From: Bacteroidales bacterium
GTDB lineage: Bacteria > Bacteroidota > Bacteroidia > Bacteroidales > VadinHA17
Direction: 5' to 3'
Assembly (NCBI GenBank): GCA_025358455.1
Contig: JANYJP010000062.1
Location: forward strand, 1-64,000
DNA: 64,000 bases
A program made the position numbers and the translations under genes. Shown in pieces: positions 49,461-58,742 of this stretch (its first letter is position 1; the number at the start of each line of letters is the position of its first letter). A model generated the notes under the pieces. It searched no databases and was not told the origin of the DNA. It saw only the letters and a list, made by a program, of their open reading frames with translations.

Positions 49461-50840
49461 TTACTTCCTTCGTTCTGAATTACCGGAATCTGTTTCTTTG
49501 GTCTTAACAGTTCTTTTAACGGCTGTTCCCGATGTTGTTACCTTATTATTACTTCGGTTTGGAGAGCTGGCGCTGCTTGACTGTTTTGAGGCTGCCCTGA
49601 CTTCTCCCCTTTGACCAGATGGTGGATTGGAAGTCGCCTTATTGGAAACTGAGGTGGATGACCTGCGGGTGACATTAGCATTCTGACCCGGAGCATTATT
49701 AGAGCTGCGTTTTTCTGTCACTGTTGATGTTGACCTGGTTGTGTTCCGGGCATTTTGACCGGGAGCAGGTCTTGTTGCTGATCTTTCAGTAGCTGTGTTG
49801 GTTGACCTCCTGTTAGCATTAGTGTTCTGACCTGCAGATGGATTTCCGGATGATTTGCTGGCATTAGTGCCTGAGGCCCTGCGGTCAGTGCCGGAATTTG
49901 TACCTGAAGGAGTCAGCACTCTTGTTGACTGTGATTCGGATCTTCTTCCCTGACTGCTAGTTGTGTTCTTACCTGTTGTTGTTGAACTCCTGTCCGAATG
50001 TAGTTTAGTATACAGAACTTCACCATCTCTTCTCTGTTCAGGGTGTGAATAGGTTTTTTTATAGTGACCATCCTTTATTCTGACACTTACTTCCGGAGAA
50101 TGTGAGCGGATTCCTTCATAATAAAAGTCGTGATATCCTGTATATCTGGGTTGTTCCCAGTGGCGGTATTGTTTATAGTATTCAGGATACCAGTTGTGCT
50201 GATAACCGTAATAGTAATCCCAGGAAAACGAATTCCATGGATGCCAGTAGGTTGGGTAATAACCCCAGTACCAGGAAGAATGCCAAACAGTGTAGTTTGG
50301 ACGATATATAAATCTGATCATTGGCCAGGTAGCAACCTGGATAGGTGAAGTCCTTATCACGGTAATATTCTCTCTGTTTTCACTATATCCCGGATTTGGT
50401 GTTTCATTGACATTATCAGCATATATTGGTTCAATTATGTAGTTCCTGCCATATAATTCTTCATCGCCAATAAGTTGAATCTGGGCTGTTCCGTCGTTAA
50501 AGCGCTGTACTGTAAAAACTGCGACATCCTGTTTCTCATTACGGCTTATTGCGTCCTGCAAAACAATAGTATGAACTTCGCCATCGACATGATCAGTAAC
50601 GGTAATGTAATCAATAAGGTTATCGCCATTAAGATCGAGGTTGTTTAGCCTGGAATCTTTATCATTAAGGCTTCTTTCGAAACCTTCAAGAGTTTCAGAT
50701 TTCTGAAAGAGGTCCATTACTGCATACAGGTTAAGATTATCTCCCGGCAGACCCAGGTACTCTTTTTGTGTCTGTGCCTTTATTATGGTACAGGTGGCAA
50801 ACATTGCCAGTAGGATTGTGGTGGTTAAAATTTTTTTCAT
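49461..50840 (-). CDS. Exported protein with EF-hand-like loop, Trp/Tyr-rich middle and repetitive Ser/Thr/Arg tail
   Basis: A 459-residue secreted protein (signal MKKILTTTILLAMFATCTIIKAQ). Residues near 68-85 hold DLNGDNLIDYITVTD, a calcium-loop-like or dockerin-like motif in a propeller-type context. Residues about 180-235 are extraordinarily aromatic (WYWGYYPTYWHPWNSFSWDY). The last 190 residues are low-complexity with three to four repeats of about 24 residues, each starting P-x-x-GQN and containing RRST or TRST. No family recognised; it may be a cell-envelope or matrix protein. A terminator follows the gene. Confidence 0.85.
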   Translation of the reverse strand: MKKILTTTILLAMFATCTIIKAQTQKEYLGLPGDNLNLYAVMDLFQKSETLEGFERSLNDKDSRLNNLDLNGDNLIDYITVTDHVDGEVHTIVLQDAISRNEKQDVAVFTVQRFNDGTAQIQLIGDEELYGRNYIIEPIYADNVNETPNPGYSENRENITVIRTSPIQVATWPMIRFIYRPNYTVWHSSWYWGYYPTYWHPWNSFSWDYYYGYQHNWYPEYYKQYRHWEQPRYTGYHDFYYEGIRSHSPEVSVRIKDGHYKKTYSHPEQRRDGEVLYTKLHSDRSSTTTGKNTTSSQGRRSESQSTRVLTPSGTNSGTDRRASGTNASKSSGNPSAGQNTNANRRSTNTATERSATRPAPGQNARNTTRSTSTVTEKRSSNNAPGQNANVTRRSSTSVSNKATSNPPSGQRGEVRAASKQSSSASSPNRSNNKVTTSGTAVKRTVKTKETDSGNSERRK

Positions 50841-50929
50841 GACATGTATATTAATAAAATCGAATGTTAACTATTTAACATATGCAAATCCCATACCAAG
50901 ATTTCCATAAACCGTTATTACCTGTATTT

Positions 50930-51910
50930 CTACCGGGAATGTTTCTTGAAGAATTCCCATATTACTTCGTTGGCATCTATATCCCTGCTGGTTTTCCCGA
51001 TAATCAATGCAGGCAGATACTGAACGCCGCCGGGCCAGGTATGACCGCCACCTTCAACCGCGTAAAGGATTACCTCTGTTCCGTTATCCCCGTTAAAAAA
51101 TTCACTCCGTGTCACCCGTGTGCCATCATTGGGATCGCGGTCAGGCTCCTCAGTAACAACTGGTACTGGTGTGCATTTGTTCCTGTTTACCCAGAACCGC
51201 AGTGATTCATTCACTGAAAGGACCCGTCCCAGCTTTACTTTGTGGAAATGACCATAAATTTCACCTCCCTCATATGGAACCAGAGGATCATTAATATTAT
51301 TAATCGCCAATACTGAAACAGCGTTTAATGGCTTGCATTCATCCGCAAGCTTGAATGGAATATTTCCATCCACAGGGGCAATAGCAGTTAATTTATCAGA
51401 TAATTCACAAGCCAACCTGTACGACATTATAGCTCCATTTGAGATACCCGTTACATAGACCCTTTTCGGGTCGATATTGTAATCTTCTATCATAGAGTTA
51501 ATTAAAGCGGAAATGAAGCCAACATCATCTATGTTTTCTCTGTGAGCACGATCGTTTCCTTCTTCATCGCTCCGGCCATCATTCCAGTTCAATTCTATGC
51601 CATCTGGATAAATAACGATGAATCCGTCTCTATCGGCCATCTTATCAAAACCTTTTCTGGTAATTAATATCATACTTTCCCCGTTTCCCCCTCTGCCATG
51701 CAAAGCTATAACCAGGGGAACCTTTAATGAATTATCATATAATGAAGGAATATGAATATGATATGTCCGTTCAAGATTATCATGTATTAAAGATGCTCTC
51801 TGGTCATTACCTGAAGGAGCAGGGAAGAAAATCATATTAATTCCGGCCATCACTTTTGTAAGTGCAGATAATCCTGGTTTAATAAGTGATCTGAATACTT
51901 CTTTTATCAT
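50930..51910 (-). CDS. PHB-depolymerase/feruloyl-esterase-like alpha/beta hydrolase
   Basis: A 326-residue hydrolase. HGRGGNGESM is the oxyanion loop, VTGISNGAIMSYRLACEL holds the nucleophile S157, LAINNINDPLVPYEGG the acid region and GGGHTWPGG the histidine. The pattern is that of secreted polyhydroxybutyrate depolymerase/LpqC and feruloyl-type esterases. The N-terminus has a weak hydrophobic stretch but no classical signal peptide. It follows the L,D-transpeptidase gene by two bases, so it is the second gene of a two-gene operon. Confidence 0.87.
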   Translation of the reverse strand: MIKEVFRSLIKPGLSALTKVMAGINMIFFPAPSGNDQRASLIHDNLERTYHIHIPSLYDNSLKVPLVIALHGRGGNGESMILITRKGFDKMADRDGFIVIYPDGIELNWNDGRSDEEGNDRAHRENIDDVGFISALINSMIEDYNIDPKRVYVTGISNGAIMSYRLACELSDKLTAIAPVDGNIPFKLADECKPLNAVSVLAINNINDPLVPYEGGEIYGHFHKVKLGRVLSVNESLRFWVNRNKCTPVPVVTEEPDRDPNDGTRVTRSEFFNGDNGTEVILYAVEGGGHTWPGGVQYLPALIIGKTSRDIDANEVIWEFFKKHSR

Positions 51911-51912
51911 AA

Positions 51913-52581
51913 TTATCTGATCTTGATAAACCTTGAATTTTTTAAATATTCTTTATCATTTCCATAAATAAACAGACAACTTCCATGCGCAATTAAATTA
52001 ATAATTTCTGATGACAAATCCATAGGTAAGGCCGGACATCCCCAGCTTCTTCCAAGTCTTCCATATTTATTAATATATTCCTGGCTGACATAATCTGCTC
52101 CGTGTATAACAATTGATCTCATTCTTGCAAAATCATTAATCCCGTTCTCAAGTCCATCGAGACACAATGAATATCCGTTTTTTCCATTATATGTTTCAGC
52201 TGTGATAAAAAATCCAAGACAACTCTCTGATGAGGATGATTTATTTGAAAAGTTATTAGCATAGTTCTCTCCTGAATTTTTACCGTGTGCAACAAAGCAT
52301 TGATACAAGAGGACTTTACGTTCAAGATTTATCACATAGAATCTCTTTTCAGTTGAAGGTTTTGTATAATCAATAATAGTTATAATTTTCCTGTTTTTTA
52401 TTTGTTCTGTCCGATTCTGACCAATAACTGCCATACTAAATATATCAGATGATATAATTCCTTTCAGTTTACAGTCTATCCATAATTGATTCACATTGAT
52501 TTCAGTGTCGGGAATCGCCTCATGATCAAAAGGATTAATAAATTGAAAGAAGGGAAAAATAATGGCGAAAATTAAAGACAT
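51913..52581 (-). CDS. Murein L,D-transpeptidase catalytic-domain protein (YkuD_2 type)
   Basis: A 222-residue protein starting with a hydrophobic export segment (MSLIFAIIFPFFQFI). It has CFVAHGKNSGENYANNFSN, IVIHGADY and GRLGRSWGCPAL with catalytic C182: the H...HG...C pattern of the YkuD_2 family. Such enzymes make or trim 3-3 crosslinks or attach proteins to peptidoglycan. It leads the operon with the esterase, whose role beside it is not obvious. Confidence 0.9.
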   Translation of the reverse strand: MSLIFAIIFPFFQFINPFDHEAIPDTEINVNQLWIDCKLKGIISSDIFSMAVIGQNRTEQIKNRKIITIIDYTKPSTEKRFYVINLERKVLLYQCFVAHGKNSGENYANNFSNKSSSSESCLGFFITAETYNGKNGYSLCLDGLENGINDFARMRSIVIHGADYVSQEYINKYGRLGRSWGCPALPMDLSSEIINLIAHGSCLFIYGNDKEYLKNSRFIKIR

Positions 52582-52805
52582 CTGATCAGAAATATTGTTT
52601 ATAAATTCAATTCAATATATATTTTAATTGCACCCTGCATATTTCTATAAAGGTACGAATAATTGAATAGAATTCGTTGGTCAGTGAGGGTGCAAAATCA
52701 AGACCGGGCACTTACCAAATTAATAATTGTTTATTCTTTGAAGTATTTACATTACATTCATCCTTCAAAAACAATAATAAAATTAAATCAAACCATAATT
52801 ACGCC

Positions 52806-54461
52806 ATGCTTAAAAAAATCCAGCTATTATTAATCCTGACAATTTCAGCTTTGGCCAGCTGCAAAGTCGAAAATAAAGGTATTGGTACTGCTCTTAACAG
52901 TGTGAGTGCAGATGATATGAAAAAGTATATTTCAGTTATTGCTTCGGACGATTTCCAGGGTAGGGCTCCTTCAACAACCGGGGAAGAAAAAACCATCAAT
53001 TACCTGGCTGAGCAGTTCAGGTTACTGGGTCTGAAACCTGCAAATAACGGAAGCTTTTTTCAGGAGGTATCCCTTATAAAACTTACCGCTGACAAATCCA
53101 TGAAACTCGATATAAGCGGGGAAAAAATCAAGCTAAGTTTAAATTATTCAGATGATCTTATCGGTGGTACTCCCCAGGTTAAGGATATGATTAAAATTGA
53201 GAATTCCGACATTGTATTTGTCGGTTATGGCATCAATGCCCCGGAGTATAACTGGAACGACTATGCGGGTCTCGATGTGAAGGGCAAAACTGTTGTGATG
53301 CTTGTAAACGATCCGGGATATGCCACATCCGACACTTCCCTTTTTACCGGGAAAGCGATGACTTATTATGGCCGGTGGACTTATAAATATGAAGAGGCAG
53401 CGCGCGAAGGCGCTGAAGCTGCCATAATTATTCACGAAACCGGAGCTGCAGGATATCCTTGGGCTGTCGTTCAGAATAGCTGGTCAGGACCTCAGTTCTC
53501 TCTTGAAGATAATGACCTGTCCAAATCGGACCTCCAGCTAAAGTGCTGGGTAACAACAGAAGCAGCAAAAAAAATATTTAAAGGCGCCGGTCTTGATTAC
53601 AATCAACTTACTCAGGCAGCTTCAAAGCGTGGATTTAAACCTGTAGATATGAAGCTAAAGGCATCGATCAGCTTCAAAAATAAAGCTGAGCATACAAAAT
53701 CAAATAATGTGGTGGCTCTGTGGCCCGGAACTGACAGGTCCGATGAATATGTTATATATACCGCGCACTGGGACCATTTTGGTGTTAATCCTGCTTTCAA
53801 GGGTGATTCAATTTTGAATGGCGCTGTTGATAATGCTACAGGAACAGCAGCACTTCTTGATATTGCAAAAGCCTTTACCAGCATTCCTGTGAAACAGAAC
53901 CGGTCAATACTATTCCTTTCTGTAACATGCGAAGAACAGGGATTGCTTGGAAGTGAATATTATGCACATCACCCGCTTTTCCCATTAGCCAAAACAGTTT
54001 GTGATATCAATATGGATGCTCTTAATATTTTCGGAAGAACGAAAGATATGACAGTCGTGGGATTCGGAAACTCGCAACTCGATAATTATGCTGTTTCTGT
54101 TCTTAAAAAATACGGTCGTTATGCAAGCTCGGATCCTACTCCGGAAAAAGGTGGTTATTTCAGGTCCGACCATTTCAGCTTTGCTAAAGTGGGAGTACCG
54201 TCATTATACCTATCGGATGGAGTTGATAATGTTGAACATGGTAAGGAGTGGGGATTGGCAACATCAGAGAAGTGGATAATGGAAAATTATCATAAGCCTT
54301 CCGATAACTATGAGCCCGATAAATGGAATTTTGATGGTATGATCGATGATATTAAAGTTTATTTTGAGATAGGTTATGATCTTAGTATTTCGAAGGATTT
54401 TCCTGAGTGGAATTCAAAGTTCCCTTTCAAATCGCTCAGGGATAAGATGATGAGTAAGTGA
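52806..54461 (+). CDS. M28-family zinc metallopeptidase lipoprotein
   Basis: A 551-residue lipoprotein; start at 52806 because MLKKIQLLLILTISALASC is the lipoprotein signal. An in-frame extension upstream is not signal-like. Residues about 100-290 form an interrupted region with a PA domain (VFVGYGINAPEYNWNDYAGLDVKGK). Zinc and catalytic residues are complete: H321 (TAHWDH), D342 (GAVDNATG), E376/E377 (TCEEQGLLGS), D404 (NMDA) and H456 (SDHFS). It is an aminopeptidase-type enzyme on the cell surface or in the periplasm. Confidence 0.93.
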   Translation: MLKKIQLLLILTISALASCKVENKGIGTALNSVSADDMKKYISVIASDDFQGRAPSTTGEEKTINYLAEQFRLLGLKPANNGSFFQEVSLIKLTADKSMKLDISGEKIKLSLNYSDDLIGGTPQVKDMIKIENSDIVFVGYGINAPEYNWNDYAGLDVKGKTVVMLVNDPGYATSDTSLFTGKAMTYYGRWTYKYEEAAREGAEAAIIIHETGAAGYPWAVVQNSWSGPQFSLEDNDLSKSDLQLKCWVTTEAAKKIFKGAGLDYNQLTQAASKRGFKPVDMKLKASISFKNKAEHTKSNNVVALWPGTDRSDEYVIYTAHWDHFGVNPAFKGDSILNGAVDNATGTAALLDIAKAFTSIPVKQNRSILFLSVTCEEQGLLGSEYYAHHPLFPLAKTVCDINMDALNIFGRTKDMTVVGFGNSQLDNYAVSVLKKYGRYASSDPTPEKGGYFRSDHFSFAKVGVPSLYLSDGVDNVEHGKEWGLATSEKWIMENYHKPSDNYEPDKWNFDGMIDDIKVYFEIGYDLSISKDFPEWNSKFPFKSLRDKMMSK

Positions 54462-54582
54462 GTTAGTGACTAAGAAACGACATGTCTCTATCTGCGTAAA
54501 TCAGCGCTAAATACCCTGTCATTCTCAAGGTGTGCAAAAAAAATCAGGGAAATTATTTAAAAAAGCATAACGTATAATTATT

Positions 54583-57500
54583 ATGAAAACAAAGAGTTTA
54601 TTATTACTGATCACCTTGATAATCTGTGGTGTTCTTTCTGCAAGGGCTGAAATAAAAACAGGCACTTCATATTACTTGCAGAAGCCAAATGATCCTGAAG
54701 CAGTATACTTTACAGATAAGAATTTTAAAATTTCTTCAGATGGAAAAACTGATGTTTCAGAAGCATTGCAGAATGCTATAAATAAACTTAAACTCGAAAA
54801 TAATTTTGGAATAATCTTCATCCCAGAGGGTACTTATACAATTTCAAAGACCATTTATATACCTGCTGCAATCAGAATCATAGGTTATGGTCAGAAACGT
54901 CCTTTATTTGTTTTGAAAATGAACACTCCGGGTTACCAGTTACCGGTTCTGACAGACAAGGGAAAAGCTAATTACATGTTCTGGTTTACAAGCAGTGTGA
55001 TTGAAACAGGAAAACCTGTAAACGATGCCGGCGCGGGAACATTCTACAGTGCGCTGATCAATATTGATCTTAAAATTGAAGATGGAAACCCTGAAGCCGT
55101 TGCATTGCGTACACATTTCGCCCAGCATAGCTTTGTTTCACATTGCGATATCTTTATCGGAAAAGGCAAGGCAGGATTATTTGATATCGGAAATGAAATG
55201 GAAGATGTCCGCTTTATTGGAGGTGATTATGGAATATACACAACAAAAGCATCACCCGGATGGCAGTTTATGATGCTCGATACTTACTTCGAGGGACAAC
55301 GTAAAGCTGCAATAAAAACACAGCAGGCAGGTCTTACAATTGTCAGGATGACTGTGAAAAATGTACCTATGGTAATTCAGGTCGATCCCAATTACTGGGA
55401 AAAATTATTCATGGAAGATTGCACCTTCATTAATATTTCCGGTTCTGTCATTTCATTTGACAATGAGGAGAATGCCAATATGCAGATAAACCTCCGGAAT
55501 ATAATATGCCAAAACGTTCCGGTTCTGGTTGATTACCTTAAGAGCAAAAAACAAACTGTTGCGCCATCCCCGGTTTATAAAATCAAAAAGTATGTTTATG
55601 GTTTGCAGATAAGCGATCTGGATGCTTCACCAAAAATAGAAACGACATTTATACCGGAAGTTCTCACAAAACTTCCGCAGCCGGCTCAGACTGATATTCC
55701 CGCTCTTCCTGCTATGGAAACCTGGGTAAACTTAAAGGATCTTGGAGCTAAAGGTGATGGTGAAACCGATGATACAAAAGCAATTAAGGAGGCAATAGGA
55801 AGATATTCAGCTATTTATATTCCGCAGGGATATTACAGGATAAGCGAAACAATAAAACTGAAACCAAATACTGTGCTGATAGGATTACACCCAATTGCTA
55901 CCCAGTTTGTTCTTGGAGAAAGCAGTTCTGCATTCAGTGGCTTTGGCGCTCCTGTTCCAATGATCGAAGCACCTAAGGGTGGAACTAATATCATCTCAGG
56001 AATTGGTATCTCAACAGGTGAATACAATTATCGCGCTGTATCGTGTAAGTGGATGTCAGGAGAAAAATCCTTAATGGAAGATGTGAAATTTGTTGGGGGT
56101 CACGGGTCGATGGTCAAGGGCCCATATGTTCCATGGGGTGGCTATGGCAGCCAGAATAAAAAACCGTCACCTGTGTCAGGTGCCGATCCTGCCTGGGATA
56201 CACAATACTGGAGTCTGTGGATAACAGATGGTGGTGGTGGAATATTTAAAAATATCTGGACCGCAAGTACTTATGCAGTCTCCGGAACGTATGTTTCAAA
56301 TACTTCCACACCGGGAAGTATCTATGCCATGTCGGTTGAGCATCACGTCAGAAATGAAGTCAGATTCAATAACGTGTCGAACTGGAAAATTTATGCTCTC
56401 CAGCTTGAAGAGGAGAGCAGGGAAGGTACCGAATGTCAGCCAATGGAGATAAGCAATTGCAGCAACCTGATGTTTGCAAATCTGTATATGTTCCGTGTTA
56501 TAAGGATGAAAGTGCCCTATCCAAATTCAGTACGTACATGGGAATGCAAAGATATTGAGATGCTTAATGTGCATAATTACAGTCAGATAAAATATACTAC
56601 TGATAACCCCCTTTACGATATAAACACGAATACCGAGGTGCGTCCTGTTGAATTTGCCAGGTTATTTATCAGCGGAAACACTCCAAAAAACAGTTCGGTT
56701 TTAAAGGATGGTCCTGTTAAGTTGTTAGCACGTGGATTTGAGTTTGCAGAGGGCTCCTGCAGCGATTCCAGGGGAAATGTTTATTTCTCGGAGCAGAGGA
56801 TGAAAAGAATTTATAAATGGTCTTCAGAAACAAATTCTCTGTTATTGCTGGCTGATTATCCCTGGGAACCGTTATCACTTGCCTGCGATTCGAAAGACAA
56901 TCTGTTAGTTGTATTCAGGTATAATCCACAACCGGGCTTCCTGATCAATGGACAACCCGAAAAGTTCACAAATCCTCCTGATGCCTATGGCACATCTTTC
57001 AGCGGCTGGGGGAATTCCGGATTTGGATCACTTGCATATTCTGTCGATCCCAAAAACCCGGATGAAACTATTCTGCCCTTAAAAAAGGATTCAATGAATT
57101 TGGTAAAAACAGTTTATAAGGCTTTATACCCATCTAACCGCTGGAGAGACTCTCATGATTTCAATACAATTTCAGTAAAAAGAAATGAAGAGTGTTTTAT
57201 AGCCCCCGACGGTGTTACAATCATTCCGGTATGCTATGATCTGGCAAGGTCGTGTGCACTGGTTGAGGCTTTCCCGGGTAGGCCACTTTATACCAGTGAC
57301 GAATATGACAAACGTACTGTTAAAACTGATGTGGATCGTCAGGGGTATCTTTCAAACCTGACCTATTTTGCTGATAAAGGAGAGTTCAATTCCATTCCGG
57401 ATATAAATGGAAATGTTTATGTGGCGGATGGCGAAGTTTATGTCTTCGATAAGAACGGAAAGGAGACAGGTATGATCAGGATCCCCGAGCGGCCTTCTAC

Positions 57501-57585
57501 TCTTGCCTTCGGTGGTAAGGATAAAATGACGCTTTTTGTTACCGGGCGCTCAGCACTCTATTCAGTAAATGTTAATCAAAAGTAA
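54583..57585 (+). CDS. Double pectate-lyase-like (Pectate_lyase_3/GH55-type) protein fused to a beta-propeller
   Basis: A 1000-residue exported protein (signal MKTKSLLLLITLIICGVLSARA). Two right-handed beta-helix starts are visible: DVSEALQNAINK with IFIPEGTYTISK (about 55-100), and DLGAKGDGETDDTKAIKEAI with IYIPQGYYRIS (about 385-430). From about 715 on, the text becomes SMP-30/NHL propeller-like (GFEFAEGSCSDSRGNVYFSE, WEPLSLACDSKDNLLVVF, NVYVADGEVYVFDKNGKE). Likely an extracellular glycan-active protein; whether it is a lyase, a hydrolase or non-catalytic is unknown. Confidence 0.85.
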   Translation: MKTKSLLLLITLIICGVLSARAEIKTGTSYYLQKPNDPEAVYFTDKNFKISSDGKTDVSEALQNAINKLKLENNFGIIFIPEGTYTISKTIYIPAAIRIIGYGQKRPLFVLKMNTPGYQLPVLTDKGKANYMFWFTSSVIETGKPVNDAGAGTFYSALINIDLKIEDGNPEAVALRTHFAQHSFVSHCDIFIGKGKAGLFDIGNEMEDVRFIGGDYGIYTTKASPGWQFMMLDTYFEGQRKAAIKTQQAGLTIVRMTVKNVPMVIQVDPNYWEKLFMEDCTFINISGSVISFDNEENANMQINLRNIICQNVPVLVDYLKSKKQTVAPSPVYKIKKYVYGLQISDLDASPKIETTFIPEVLTKLPQPAQTDIPALPAMETWVNLKDLGAKGDGETDDTKAIKEAIGRYSAIYIPQGYYRISETIKLKPNTVLIGLHPIATQFVLGESSSAFSGFGAPVPMIEAPKGGTNIISGIGISTGEYNYRAVSCKWMSGEKSLMEDVKFVGGHGSMVKGPYVPWGGYGSQNKKPSPVSGADPAWDTQYWSLWITDGGGGIFKNIWTASTYAVSGTYVSNTSTPGSIYAMSVEHHVRNEVRFNNVSNWKIYALQLEEESREGTECQPMEISNCSNLMFANLYMFRVIRMKVPYPNSVRTWECKDIEMLNVHNYSQIKYTTDNPLYDINTNTEVRPVEFARLFISGNTPKNSSVLKDGPVKLLARGFEFAEGSCSDSRGNVYFSEQRMKRIYKWSSETNSLLLLADYPWEPLSLACDSKDNLLVVFRYNPQPGFLINGQPEKFTNPPDAYGTSFSGWGNSGFGSLAYSVDPKNPDETILPLKKDSMNLVKTVYKALYPSNRWRDSHDFNTISVKRNEECFIAPDGVTIIPVCYDLARSCALVEAFPGRPLYTSDEYDKRTVKTDVDRQGYLSNLTYFADKGEFNSIPDINGNVYVADGEVYVFDKNGKETGMIRIPERPSTLAFGGKDKMTLFVTGRSALYSVNVNQK

Positions 57586-58598
57586 GATCCGGGAACAAAA
57601 ATCACCTTTCCGGCCGACATATTATTAAGGTAAGTATCAATAGCCTCCTGTGCTTTATCCAGTGAAAACCTGCCCTGAATCTTAATTGTCAGATCGGTAC
57701 TCATTAAATGGCTGACCTTCATTATATTAAGCATATTTTTGAAAAGTCCATTTTCTTTCGCTTTGTTGGCAAGATAAAACCCGGCTATATTTATATTATT
57801 GGCAATCAGATTCCTTGGATTGACACATATCTCTTTTTCACCTGTCAGGTTCCCATAAATGATCACAGAGCTGTTGTGGGGAAGCACTTCAATCATCTCC
57901 TGAAGCTGTCTGCTGCAGACTGAATCAAAGAGAACAGTTGCCTGAAGATCTTTCGATAATATTCCAAGATCGGTAATAAATGAAGGGTCAGAACTATTTA
58001 AAACATACTGGGAGCCCTGACTTTTAAGTGATTCAACACTTTTTTGATTCCTTACCAGGTTAATAACAGGTATATTGTTTTTCTTTCCCAGCAGTTCAAC
58101 CATTCTGCCTAACGCACTTCCGGCTGCATTATTTATTAAAGCCTTATGTCTGTTTTGTTTGATAATCTCAAAAAATGATAACGCGGTCAACGGATTTACC
58201 AATGACATACAACCTTGTTCATCTGTTACTTTTTTGTTCAGGGGGAAACAACTTCCTGCAGACGTCACCATATATTCGGCCCAGCTTCCGCTTGTACTTA
58301 TTGATGATGAACATGCTACTCTTTTGCCCAGCCATAAACGGGGCAAAATGCCTTTCCCGGCAGCTATAACCGTTCCACTTCCTTCCAGTCCAGGAATAAA
58401 AGTAGTTAAGTCGTATTCTGCAGGTGCATCTTTCAACCTGGCAAGGTCAGATGGATTGATTGGAGCTGCTGCAATTTTAATAAGAACTTCACCTGGTCCG
58501 GGTTCGGGGACGCTTACTTCTCTTATTACCAACCGGCTTTCTGGCATCTCAAGGAAAAGAGCCTTCATTCTCTTTGGGTATATTTTGTTGATTGACAT
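57576..58598 (-). CDS. MDR-family NAD(P)H-dependent reductase (quinone reductase-like)
   Basis: A 340-residue medium-chain dehydrogenase/reductase: VSVPEPGPGEVLIKIAAAPINPSDL, IPGLEGSGTVIAAGKG, NAAGSALGRMVELLG (cofactor site) and SVIIYGNLTG. No zinc-binding Cys/His set is seen, so it belongs with quinone reductase/enoyl reductase-type members. A better start may be the ATG at 58568 (MKALFLEMPES), ten codons in. Its 3' end overlaps the convergent pectate-lyase-like gene by ten bases. Confidence 0.88.
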   Translation of the reverse strand: MSINKIYPKRMKALFLEMPESRLVIREVSVPEPGPGEVLIKIAAAPINPSDLARLKDAPAEYDLTTFIPGLEGSGTVIAAGKGILPRLWLGKRVACSSSISTSGSWAEYMVTSAGSCFPLNKKVTDEQGCMSLVNPLTALSFFEIIKQNRHKALINNAAGSALGRMVELLGKKNNIPVINLVRNQKSVESLKSQGSQYVLNSSDPSFITDLGILSKDLQATVLFDSVCSRQLQEMIEVLPHNSSVIIYGNLTGEKEICVNPRNLIANNINIAGFYLANKAKENGLFKNMLNIMKVSHLMSTDLTIKIQGRFSLDKAQEAIDTYLNNMSAGKVIFVPGSYF

Positions 58599-58742
58599 AG
58601 AAGATATAAATCTGTTAATAGTGTTCTTTTACAAAAGTAAGTATTTCCTTGTATTATTCTTATTCACACTGTTGTCAGTAATATTATTTGATAATGAATA
58701 GGGTAGCCACCCCCTGAAGGGTCATAATTAAAACCTGATGAA

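Noticed and set aside
52677-52805. N-terminal extension of the M28 peptidase
   Set aside because: It would precede the lipoprotein signal with 43 unrelated residues from a non-ATG start; the ATG at 52806 fits the lipobox.
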